From Microbacteriaceae bacterium MWH-Ta3 (GTDB lineage: Bacteria; Actinomycetota; Actinomycetes; Actinomycetales; Microbacteriaceae), in contig QBKD01000001.1 in the NCBI GenBank assembly GCA_003053925.1, positions 1,480,825-1,544,824 on the forward strand: DNA of 64,000 bases. The letters run 5' to 3'. Of this stretch, positions 57,294-64,000 are shown in pieces. Both the position numbers and the translations under genes were made by a program. The notes under the pieces are model-generated. The model had not been told where the DNA came from. It searched no databases and saw only the letters and a program-made list of their open reading frames with translations. How positions within the stretch are numbered: position 1 is the first letter of the stretch; each line of letters opens with the position of its first letter.

Positions 57294-60200
57294 TCGCGCA
57301 CCGACGCCCAGTTCGAAGGGTTCCAGTGCATCGGCAACGATGGTGATGGCGCCATGGGGGGTGCGTTGCAGGATTCCCCGCACCACAAGCGCCGCGCTTT
57401 CCCGAGCAACACGGCGATAGCGGGTCCAGAGACCGGGTGAACACAAAATATTGGTGACACCGGTTTCGTCTTCCAGGTTCAGGAAGGTTATGCCCTTGGC
57501 CGTACCGGGTCGTTGACGATGGGTAACGATTCCGGCCACACTGATGCGACGGTCGCTTTCGGCAATACGAAGGTCACTGTTCGACAGAATTCCGCTCTCG
57601 CGCAGCGACTCACGGTGGTGGCGCAACGGGTGGTCGCCTGGTGATATTCCCGTCGAAGTGCGGTTCTGCACCATCGAATCCCAGTCGGTCATGTCGTCGA
57701 ACAGCGGCGGCTGCACCGAGGCAACCAAACCGGCCAAATATTCCGCCCTGTTGTGCGCCGCACGACCGGCCTCCCACAGCGCCTCACGCCGGGTCAGTCC
57801 GAACACGTCGAATGCGCCTGCTGTGGCCAGGGCCTCGAGCTCGGTTAATGTCAGATCACAGCGGCGCACCAGATCGGGCATGTCCCGGAACTGGCCGTGC
57901 AGTTCGCGTTCGGCGACGATTCGCGCAGCGGTTGCGGTGCCAATTCCACCCACGGCGGTCAGCCCCAGTCGCACCGCAAAGGCACCGTCACGGCGATGCT
58001 GTGTGCTGTCGTCGGGACGGGTGTAATCGAACGGCGGCACGTCGGCCTCGTTGTGCTGCAGACAGGAATCTCGTCCCGTGGCACGATGACGGAAGTCGGG
58101 TCCGATGTGCTCGGGCATCGCCTCGATTCCAGAATTGTGTATGCACGGTATTCGCACATCGACGCCGTGTCGTTCCGCATCGGATACCAGTGTGGCGGGC
58201 GCATAAAAGCCCATCGGTTGCGATCGCAAGAGCCCCACCAGGAAGAACGCGGGGTAGTGCAGGCGCAACCACGCCGACACATAGACCAACAACGAGAACG
58301 CGATCGAGTGCGATTCGGCGAAACCGAAATTGGCGAAGGCCTCTAAAGCCCCAAAGATGCCGTCGGCGTCGGCGCCGGTGATTCCGTTGGCGGCCATTCC
58401 CGCATAGAACTTCTCTTTGATAGTGGCCAAGCGTTCGATTCCACGCTTGGATCCGATGGATCGTCGGATCAGGTCGGCGTCTTGCGCACTGCACCCACCG
58501 ACAGCCATGGCCATTTGCATCAGCTGCTCTTGGAAAATGGGTACACCCAGCGTGCGTTCCAGCGCGGGAATCAGTTTGGGGTGTGCGTATCGAATGGGTT
58601 CTTCACCCGTGCGGCGCTTGACGAAGGGGTGCACGCTTCCGCCCTGAATCGGGCCGGGTCGAACCATCGCAATCTGCACGACAATGTCGTAGAACCGCCG
58701 TGGTTGAAGCCGCGGCAGCAACCCCATCTGCGCGCGCGATTCCACCTGAAATATGCCAATCGTGTCGGCCCGACACAGCGTGTCATAGACCGCGGGTTCT
58801 TCGCGCGGAACGGTTCCCAGTTCCCAGTCCTCGGATAGTTCCTCGCGTGCCAGCTCGAACACGTGATTGATGGCCCCCAACATTCCCAACCCCAGCAGAT
58901 CGAACTTGACCAAGCCCATGTATGCGCAATCGTCTTTGTCCCACTGCAGAACCGTTCGCCCGGGCATCCGAGCGTGTTCGATGGGCACCACCTCGCCGAC
59001 GGGTTGTTCGGTCAGGACCATTCCTCCCGAGTGAATACCCAGGTGCCGCGGCAGCGTTAATGTTTGCGCGGCCAGTTCGGTGACCAGCGGGGGAATGTGC
59101 GGGGAATCTTCGGGCCGCAGACTGCGCCACCGTTCGATGCTGCGCGACCACGAATCAAGCTGGCCGGTGCTGTACCCCAAGACGCGCCCCATGTCCCGTA
59201 TCGCGTTTTTGGGTCGGTAACTAATCACGTTGGCGACTTGTGCGGCATTGCGCCGACCGTAGGTAGCGAACACGTATTGAATGACTTCTTCGCGCCGATC
59301 CGAATCAAAGTCCACATCTATATCGGGTGGCTCGTCGCGCAGCGCCGACAGAAAGCGCTCGAAGGGCAGGTTGTAGGCAATCGAATCGACGGCGGTGATT
59401 CCCAACAAATAACACACCGCCGAATTCGCTGCACTTCCGCGGCCTTGGCACAAAATTCCACGCGACCGGGCAAACTGCACGATGTCGTGCACGATCAGGA
59501 AGTACCCGGGAAAGTCCAGGTCGTTGATCGATTCGAGTTCGGCGTGTATCCGCGCCAGCGTTGCCTCGGTGGCACCGGGGTACACGCGGGGGATGGCCTC
59601 GGTGACCAATTCACGCAACCGTGACATGGGCGTTTCGCCCGGCGGCAGATCGGGCTTGGGCAATCGCGGCGTGGCCTTGGTCAGGGGGAATGCGCATTCC
59701 CGCGCAATGTCCACGCTGGCACTGACCGCACCGGGATAGCGGGCAAAAATTCGGTGCATCTCGGCGGGGGACCGCAGCCGTTGGCTGGGGCCGGGCGGCA
59801 AATAACCGTCGGCGTCGTCCAGGGTGCGGCGCTCGTGTAGCGCGGCAAATGCGGTGGCCAACGGATATCGTTCCGCGGTGGCGTAGTGCACGTTTCCGGT
59901 AGCCACCACACGCAGCGAACGCTCCTGCGCCAACCGATACAGCAAATCGTTGTGGGGATCGTCCAACGGCATTCCCCGTTGGAACAGTTCCACCACAACG
60001 TTGTCGGCACCGAATCGTTTCACCAGGTCGTCCAACGCGGCCGCAGCCGCCGCGGTATGCGCTTCGGTGGGCAGTTCGTGTTCGGGCAGGTGGCGCCGCA
60101 CCGGTCCACGGCGACAACCGGTCAGAACGATCCACTCGCCGTGGGCGGCGGCGGTCAGGTGTTCGATTCGGAACTGCGGATCGTTTTTGGTGGTTCCCGC

Positions 60201-60509
60201 AAGGTGGGCGTCGGTGATTGCCGCGGAAAGTCGGTGGTAGCCGCGTTGACCACGCGCTAACACCAGCAGATGCCATTCGTTGTTTCCCCAGTCATCGCGC
60301 ACTGTCAGTTCGGCCCCAAAAATGGTGCGCAACGGCGTGCCCTCGGCGGCTTCGGCAAATCGGGCAACGCCATACAAGCCGTTGTGATCGGTGATCGCCA
60401 ACCCCCACAATCCGTTGTCCACGGCCTGGCGCACCAGGTCTTCGGGTAATGACGCACCGTCCAAAAAACTAAACGCACTGTGCGCATGCAGTTCGGCGTA
60501 TTCGGTCAT
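57276..60509 (-). CDS. dnaE2: Error-prone DNA polymerase DnaE2 (ImuC)
   Basis: C-family polymerase of SOS mutagenesis, 1077 residues. It begins YAELHAHSAFSFLDGAS, the DnaE2-type PHP domain. The polymerase active site PDIDVDFDSDRREEVI supplies D398 and D400, and the C-terminal OB domain contains SVAGIVTHRQRPGTAKGITF. ATG 60509 overlaps the imuB stop (TGATG). The length and PHP sequence distinguish it from replicative DnaE. It is the last gene of imuA'-imuB-dnaE2. Confidence 0.95.
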   Translation of the reverse strand: MTEYAELHAHSAFSFLDGASLPEDLVRQAVDNGLWGLAITDHNGLYGVARFAEAAEGTPLRTIFGAELTVRDDWGNNEWHLLVLARGQRGYHRLSAAITDAHLAGTTKNDPQFRIEHLTAAAHGEWIVLTGCRRGPVRRHLPEHELPTEAHTAAAAAALDDLVKRFGADNVVVELFQRGMPLDDPHNDLLYRLAQERSLRVVATGNVHYATAERYPLATAFAALHERRTLDDADGYLPPGPSQRLRSPAEMHRIFARYPGAVSASVDIARECAFPLTKATPRLPKPDLPPGETPMSRLRELVTEAIPRVYPGATEATLARIHAELESINDLDFPGYFLIVHDIVQFARSRGILCQGRGSAANSAVCYLLGITAVDSIAYNLPFERFLSALRDEPPDIDVDFDSDRREEVIQYVFATYGRRNAAQVANVISYRPKNAIRDMGRVLGYSTGQLDSWSRSIERWRSLRPEDSPHIPPLVTELAAQTLTLPRHLGIHSGGMVLTEQPVGEVVPIEHARMPGRTVLQWDKDDCAYMGLVKFDLLGLGMLGAINHVFELAREELSEDWELGTVPREEPAVYDTLCRADTIGIFQVESRAQMGLLPRLQPRRFYDIVVQIAMVRPGPIQGGSVHPFVKRRTGEEPIRYAHPKLIPALERTLGVPIFQEQLMQMAMAVGGCSAQDADLIRRSIGSKRGIERLATIKEKFYAGMAANGITGADADGIFGALEAFANFGFAESHSIAFSLLVYVSAWLRLHYPAFFLVGLLRSQPMGFYAPATLVSDAERHGVDVRIPCIHNSGIEAMPEHIGPDFRHRATGRDSCLQHNEADVPPFDYTRPDDSTQHRRDGAFAVRLGLTAVGGIGTATAARIVAERELHGQFRDMPDLVRRCDLTLTELEALATAGAFDVFGLTRREALWEAGRAAHNRAEYLAGLVASVQPPLFDDMTDWDSMVQNRTSTGISPGDHPLRHHRESLRESGILSNSDLRIAESDRRISVAGIVTHRQRPGTAKGITFLNLEDETGVTNILCSPGLWTRYRRVARESAALVVRGILQRTPHGAITIVADALEPFELGVGARSRDFR

Positions 60510-62017
60510 CAGTCGTATCTCGCTTCGATGTGCCATTCCTGGGCCTCGGATACCAGTAACCACGCCATCCCCGTGGTGTCGGTGACCTGCATTCGCCACT
60601 CGGATTGGCCACCGTCCCACCATCGTTCGACCAACGGCCACGGACCGGCCCAGCCCGCAATTGCGCGGCGACGGCCGGATGTTTCCAGGGCGCGCGGTTC
60701 TTCACTCAAGATTTCGGCCGGAGGAATCGGGCCCGTGTCGCCCACCACGGTCACGGGCAACGGGGTGGGGTACACGGTGGCGGGCGCCGGCGAGGGCATC
60801 GAGCCGGGCCAGGGTGCGGTGACGGATCGAGTGTGGACGGGCTTTTCTCCCCACGGAGTCAGGACCTCGCGTTCGGCCAGCCGCCGGCCACCCCCAATGC
60901 TGACGGTCAGGACTCCGTCGTGCCCCAGGATGCTTTGCACACGCGCCAGTGCACTGTGGATGCGTTCGTCGGGTGCGCTGCCGAACAATCCAGGTTCATA
61001 GCGGCTTATGGGGGCAACCGTCTCGGGTTCGATGCGCACCAGCACAATGCCGTCGCCCGTGAATCCCTCGTGTTCGGTGGTGGTCGCCAGGCGCGTATTG
61101 GCGGCCAGCTGCCATCGAACACGGTCCACGACCTCGGCGGGGCCAAACGCGCGCGGGTGCGCCCAACTGCGTTCGGTGCTGTCGCCGCGCTCGTTTCGGT
61201 ACATCACACGCAGTGCCGTGCAGGCGTATCCCGCGGCGCCCAGGGCATCAATGAACTGTTCAGCCGGTTGTCGCATCACGAAGGCGATTTCATCGGATCG
61301 GGTTAGCGGGGTATCGCACACCACCTCACACGCGTAGTCCACGGGAATATCCCGGGGTGTTACGACGGCAGCATCTAACCCTGCCGCAGCGGCGTGCAGC
61401 AGCGCCCCCCGCACACCGAATCGTTCCCGAACGGATTCGGCGGATAGCGCCGCAAAGGCACCCAGGGTGGTAATTCCCAGTCGATGCAACAAACTGACGA
61501 TGTCGGGTTCGCCCAGCCGACTGACCCCCAAAGGAGCCAAGTACTCGGGGGAACCGCCCACGGGCACGCACGCCACGGGGCGCCCACGAGTTGCCGCCTG
61601 GTGTGCCGTGTACAGGCCGTCGGCTATTCCCACACGCACATCACCACCAATGGCGGCAATCAACGCGTGGGCGGCGCGTTCTTCCGTTCCATAGAACCGG
61701 GCCGGACCCCGCGCATTCATGGCCACCAGACCGGGGCGCACGATATGCACCAGTGGCACGGTGTTTTCGATGGCACGCACGTGTTCCTCAAAGTGGTGCG
61801 CATCGCGCAACGGATCGTCGGCCACCAGCACCAGATCGGGGCAACGATTTTGTGCCTCGCGCCGCCGCAGCCCCGGCACCACACCCGCCGCCCGCGCCAG
61901 GGGATCTGCACTGACCACAGCGGCGTGGGTAACGACTGCCACGGGCGCCGTGGTGTTCACCTCGCGCCGCGCCGCCACCGCCGGCCAATCCGGAACATAC
62001 ACAACCAGGGTTCGCAC
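60509..62017 (-). CDS. imuB: Inactive Y-family polymerase homologue ImuB
   Basis: A 502-residue Y-family relative that acts as a hub linking DnaE2, ImuA' and the beta clamp. The N-terminus reads LVVYVPDWPAVAA where active Y polymerases have DMDAFF, so the catalytic aspartate is lost, as expected for ImuB. The palm and thumb regions (RAAGVVPGLRRREAQNRCPDL, LGITTLGAFAALSAESVRERFG) are kept, and a long Pro-rich C-terminal region follows. The GTG start directly follows the imuA' stop. Confidence 0.94.
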   Translation of the reverse strand: MRTLVVYVPDWPAVAARREVNTTAPVAVVTHAAVVSADPLARAAGVVPGLRRREAQNRCPDLVLVADDPLRDAHHFEEHVRAIENTVPLVHIVRPGLVAMNARGPARFYGTEERAAHALIAAIGGDVRVGIADGLYTAHQAATRGRPVACVPVGGSPEYLAPLGVSRLGEPDIVSLLHRLGITTLGAFAALSAESVRERFGVRGALLHAAAAGLDAAVVTPRDIPVDYACEVVCDTPLTRSDEIAFVMRQPAEQFIDALGAAGYACTALRVMYRNERGDSTERSWAHPRAFGPAEVVDRVRWQLAANTRLATTTEHEGFTGDGIVLVRIEPETVAPISRYEPGLFGSAPDERIHSALARVQSILGHDGVLTVSIGGGRRLAEREVLTPWGEKPVHTRSVTAPWPGSMPSPAPATVYPTPLPVTVVGDTGPIPPAEILSEEPRALETSGRRRAIAGWAGPWPLVERWWDGGQSEWRMQVTDTTGMAWLLVSEAQEWHIEARYD

Positions 62018-62629
62018 TCAGACCACCAACCTCAGTCGTGGCGGCGCAGGAAGCTCGCGCGTTAACGGCCACGGCAACACCGCGCGCTGTGCGGCACCCT
62101 TACCCGTGACGGTCACGGCAATATCGTGGCCCACCACCAGACCGTGCCCCTGATGCACGCCCAACGGCGTGTGGGCCACCACCTGAATTCGGGCTTCAGC
62201 ACCCGGCCAATCGCCCACCACGATCAGCACCGATCCGGCACGCCGCGCCACAGCCGCAATGCGAGCGGCACTGGCCGCCGGCATATCGCCGGGGGACCGC
62301 GCCAACACAATTCCAAAGGAATCCACCAGCGCACCAACCACCGTGGGCCACTGCGCGCCCGGATAGGGGATAGTCACAAACCGTTCCAGGTTGATTCCCG
62401 CTTCGTGCGCGGCCTGGGCACCCAAGTGTGGGATTCCCACCGATGCGCACCACGCACCACCGCCGGATGCCCCCGCCGCCAGCACCATTGCCACCGTCAA
62501 CGACGACGACACCGAATACACGGCACCCGGCTTCAAACCGCCGCCCAACAATCGCGCGAACAGGGGATGCGTGGGAACACGCGGCTCCACCCGCGTGGTT
62601 TCCATCTCGCGAATTCGCTCGCGCAGCAC
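62018..62629 (-). CDS. imuA': RecA-like mutasome accessory protein ImuA'
   Basis: RecA-fold partner of ImuB in SOS mutagenesis. From GTG 62629 the product has 203 residues and begins with the usual LRERIREME coil, followed by LFARLLGGGLKPGAVYSV and core strands such as AGSVLIVVGDWPGAE. The Walker A motif is not conserved, which is common in ImuA'. In-frame ATGs at 62644 and 62674 would add 5 or 15 residues, but a perfect LexA palindrome (62637-62652) covers that segment, with a -10-like TATGTT inside it. The downstream GTG is therefore preferred; ATG 62674 is what an automatic caller would likely pick. Confidence 0.85.
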   Translation of the reverse strand: MLRERIREMETTRVEPRVPTHPLFARLLGGGLKPGAVYSVSSSLTVAMVLAAGASGGGAWCASVGIPHLGAQAAHEAGINLERFVTIPYPGAQWPTVVGALVDSFGIVLARSPGDMPAASAARIAAVARRAGSVLIVVGDWPGAEARIQVVAHTPLGVHQGHGLVVGHDIAVTVTGKGAAQRAVLPWPLTRELPAPPRLRLVV

Positions 62630-62636
62630 CCCTAAT

Positions 62637-62652
62637 TCGAACATATGTTCGA
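62637..62652. promoter_or_regulatory. LexA (SOS) box of the imuA'-imuB-dnaE2 operon
   Basis: TCGAAC-ATAT-GTTCGA is a perfect 16-base palindrome and an exact match to the actinobacterial/Gram-positive LexA consensus TCGAAC-N4-GTTCGA. On the minus strand it contains TATGTT (62645-62640), a possible -10 that would start transcription near 62633. Confidence 0.88.
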
Positions 62653-62695
62653 CGATACCCGCGAGGCCCGACATTAATCAATGCGCCATCACGAC

Positions 62696-62727
62696 AGAAG
62701 GCCCCGAACCGAAGTTCGGGGCCTTCT
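62696..62727 (-). terminator. Hairpin terminator ahead of the mutasome operon
   Basis: A perfect 14-base-pair stem (AGAAGGCCCCGAAC with GTTCGGGGCCTTCT) with a four-base loop. It follows the 130-residue membrane protein gene on the minus strand and would isolate the mutasome operon from that unit. The T-run is weak. Confidence 0.75.
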
Positions 62728-62744
62728 ATTGCAGAAACTGACGC

Positions 62745-63137
62745 TCAGGCGCGATCAAGACCCGCAATGCGCGCCTTGAATTCTTTTTTGCTAATGGGCA
62801 ACTCGTCAACACTCGCGATAATGCAGCCATCCATGTAATGAACCAAAGGTGCCGCCACATCGCCCAGGGGATAAGTGTGATAGTTCGCGCTAAGTTCCGC
62901 CGAACGACGCCGCGAAATAAACAAGCCAAAAATTTCCCAGCTGGTGATGGCCGCAGCTGCCGCACCCAAACTAGCCCAATACAGGACGCGAAACACTGGG
63001 TTCACGATTTCCGACGGAAATGTAGGCAACGCAAACAACACCAATGCCATAAACGGAAGAATGAATTTGCCCACCGTTGACCGCAACCGCTCCAACTCAT
63101 AAACGCTTTTCCCCGGCAACAAAAATGACTCAGACAC
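62745..63137 (-). CDS. Hypothetical two-helix membrane protein (paralogue B)
   Basis: Not recognised. The 130-residue product has an N-terminal LLPGKSVYEL motif (6-15), two hydrophobic helices (about 23-40 and 50-75), a basic SRRR stop-transfer and a polar C-terminal domain with APLVHYMDGCII (96-107). It is clearly paralogous to the gene six bases upstream (same N-terminal motif, helix layout and C-terminal PLV-Y-DG core). Composition is more A/T-rich than the backbone. No signal peptide cleavage site is evident. Immunity or secretion-accessory roles are possible but unsupported by any recognised domain. Confidence 0.72.
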   Translation of the reverse strand: MSESFLLPGKSVYELERLRSTVGKFILPFMALVLFALPTFPSEIVNPVFRVLYWASLGAAAAAITSWEIFGLFISRRRSAELSANYHTYPLGDVAAPLVHYMDGCIIASVDELPISKKEFKARIAGLDRA

Positions 63138-63143
63138 GATGGC

Positions 63144-63575
63144 TCACTCAGCCGAAAGATTTTTCGCGACAATACGAACAGCATTATCCTCAAGGGCCTT
63201 ACGAAATTCATCCTCGTCTGCCCACTGTGCCTCAGGAAACAAAATTCTTCCGTCACGATAATCAACTAGCGGAACCTGTTGACCTCGCTTCGGAGGCGCG
63301 CATTCGTCAACCGTCGCATAACCAGCAAAATATTCTTTGCGAATACGAAATTCCCCAGCGTAGTACCAAAGACCCGCAACGACATGTGCCGGAAGCATAA
63401 TGGAAGCAAAAATGGTGGTGAAAATCGGATGATCGTTAAAGGGCAATATATAACTCAGCCCCCAAAAAAGCACAAGTATGCCTAAAAGAGCAAAGAATAC
63501 CCAGGGCGGAATCCGCAACTCGTAGGCAGACTTACCGGGAAGCAACGGGACATATTTCACGTTATTTTCTGTCAT
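63144..63575 (-). CDS. Hypothetical two-helix membrane protein (paralogue A)
   Basis: Not recognised. The 143-residue product carries LLPGKSAYEL (11-20), helices at about 24-45 and 50-72, a basic segment FRIRKEYF and a polar domain with VPLVDYRDGRIL (101-112) and an acidic WADEDEFRKALED. Its ATG lies 14 bases inside the end of the upstream reading frame, implying translational coupling. Paralogue B follows six bases downstream. Tandem copies behind a large hydrophobic protein recall immunity-gene arrays, but this is an analogy from layout only. Confidence 0.75.
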   Translation of the reverse strand: MTENNVKYVPLLPGKSAYELRIPPWVFFALLGILVLFWGLSYILPFNDHPIFTTIFASIMLPAHVVAGLWYYAGEFRIRKEYFAGYATVDECAPPKRGQQVPLVDYRDGRILFPEAQWADEDEFRKALEDNAVRIVAKNLSAE

Positions 63576-64000
63576 AATCCCAATAATTTCCGAATGAAGA
63601 GACGGTAGTCGTGGTCATATCATAATTCCAAGCAACGGCATCCAACCCCGATCGCAATGACTTGCGAATTGGTTTTTTGGCGACACCTTTCAATACCTTG
63701 AAAGCCAAACCGCCAAGTTGACCAAGGCCTGTGCCAATCAACGCAATGCCGCAATCTGCGCTATTGCCACCGTCAAGACACTCAATGGCAGCTGAAGCGG
63801 CACTGGCCGCGAAAGAAACAAGACCAAAAGTCGGGTTGACAAAGGCAAGAAACCCAGTGACAACGCTGATAACAGACAATATTGTTTTTGCAACGGCCCA
63901 CCCGTTGATGCTTCGAACTGACCGCAAGGTGTTCTGCGCCATCTCGCGGGAATGACGACTACCATTCGACCATCGCTCCACACTATCTGCCGACATTTCA
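63562..64000 (-). CDS. C-terminal part of an unidentified hydrophobic protein
   Basis: The reading frame is open to the window edge; an ATG at 63996 would give 144 residues, but the codon before it is also sense, so the gene may be longer. The visible part has a polar start with SVERWSNGSRHSREMAQNT, three hydrophobic segments (about 31-53, 55-74, 82-105) with a cysteine-bearing loop (ECLDGGNSADC), a basic stretch (KKPIRKSLR) and a polar tail ending YWDYDRK. Gly/Ala-rich hydrophobic blocks like this are seen ahead of toxin domains in secreted effectors, but no such domain is identified. Confidence 0.55.
   Translation of the reverse strand, partial: EMSADSVERWSNGSRHSREMAQNTLRSVRSINGWAVAKTILSVISVVTGFLAFVNPTFGLVSFAASAASAAIECLDGGNSADCGIALIGTGLGQLGGLAFKVLKGVAKKPIRKSLRSGLDAVAWNYDMTTTTVSSFGNYWDYDRK

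Noticed and set aside
62705..62720. A second LexA-like palindrome, CCGAAC-N4-GTTCGG
   Set aside because: It differs from the consensus at both ends and is fully explained as the core of the perfect terminator stem; it is kept only as a note because it lies 53 bases from the true box.

Overview
The window looks like chromosomal backbone from an actinobacterium, most likely a compact-genome member of the Microbacteriaceae (order Micrococcales). This rests on actinobacterial marker genes (RbpA, WhiA, OpcA, an ANTAR response regulator, DUF3099, a Suf operon with an embedded Rieske protein, an ImuA'-ImuB-DnaE2 mutasome), on moderately high G+C with frequent GTG starts, and on gene order. No rRNA, insertion sequence, CRISPR array or phage gene was seen. 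No gene-free stretch exceeds about 140 bases, and genes often overlap by 4 to 58 bases.

Layout, left to right. 1-7951: tail of lgt, then gltB-gltD (glutamate synthase) and pyk. 8001-13531: tRNA-Leu(CAA), ANTAR response regulator, PaaI-type thioesterase, polA, DUF885 protein. 13537-24385: rpsA with a structured leader, coaE, uvrB, uvrA-uvrC, rapZ, whiA. 24412-28761: sodA, then gap-pgk-tpiA-secG-rbpA. 28838-36814 (minus): tkt-tal-pgi-zwf-opcA-pgl, one unit for the pentose phosphate pathway. 36957-38731: ctaB and ctaA (heme A), convergent and overlapping by 58 bases. 38858-44427: sufB-sufD-Rieske-sufC-sufT-ABC-F. 44411-46909: SURF1 and DUF3099 divergent from fabG, then serB. 46923-52972: glgC divergent from glgA/glgM, an ABC ATPase, rpmE2, a DnaQ-like exonuclease and treS. 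53040-57293: alpha/beta hydrolase, YbaK, histidine phosphatase, SpoU-type methyltransferase and dinB. 57276-62674 (minus): imuA'-imuB-dnaE2. 62745-64000 (minus): a more A/T-rich segment with two paralogous small membrane proteins behind the tail of a larger unidentified protein that leaves the window.

Metabolically the segment combines glycolysis (gap, pgk, tpiA, pgi, pyk), the pentose phosphate pathway, ammonium assimilation by GOGAT, storage-sugar synthesis (glgC, glgA/glgM, treS), Fe-S assembly and aerobic respiration (heme A, SURF1, Mn-type SOD). DNA repair is strongly represented: excision repair (uvrB, uvrA, uvrC), polA, and two translesion systems lying tail to tail.

Three observations stand out. 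First, thirteen starts share one layout, a TANNNT hexamer followed by exactly six bases and then ATG or GTG, which points to widespread leaderless mRNAs. Second, a perfect actinobacterial LexA palindrome (62637-62652) sits in the 5' end of imuA', which identifies the SOS operator of the mutasome operon and casts doubt on the longest start. Third, the right-edge segment differs in composition and carries tandem paralogous two-helix membrane proteins translationally coupled to an upstream hydrophobic protein, a layout compatible with, but not proof of, an effector-immunity or secretion-linked locus. All function calls come from reading motifs; no database search was run.
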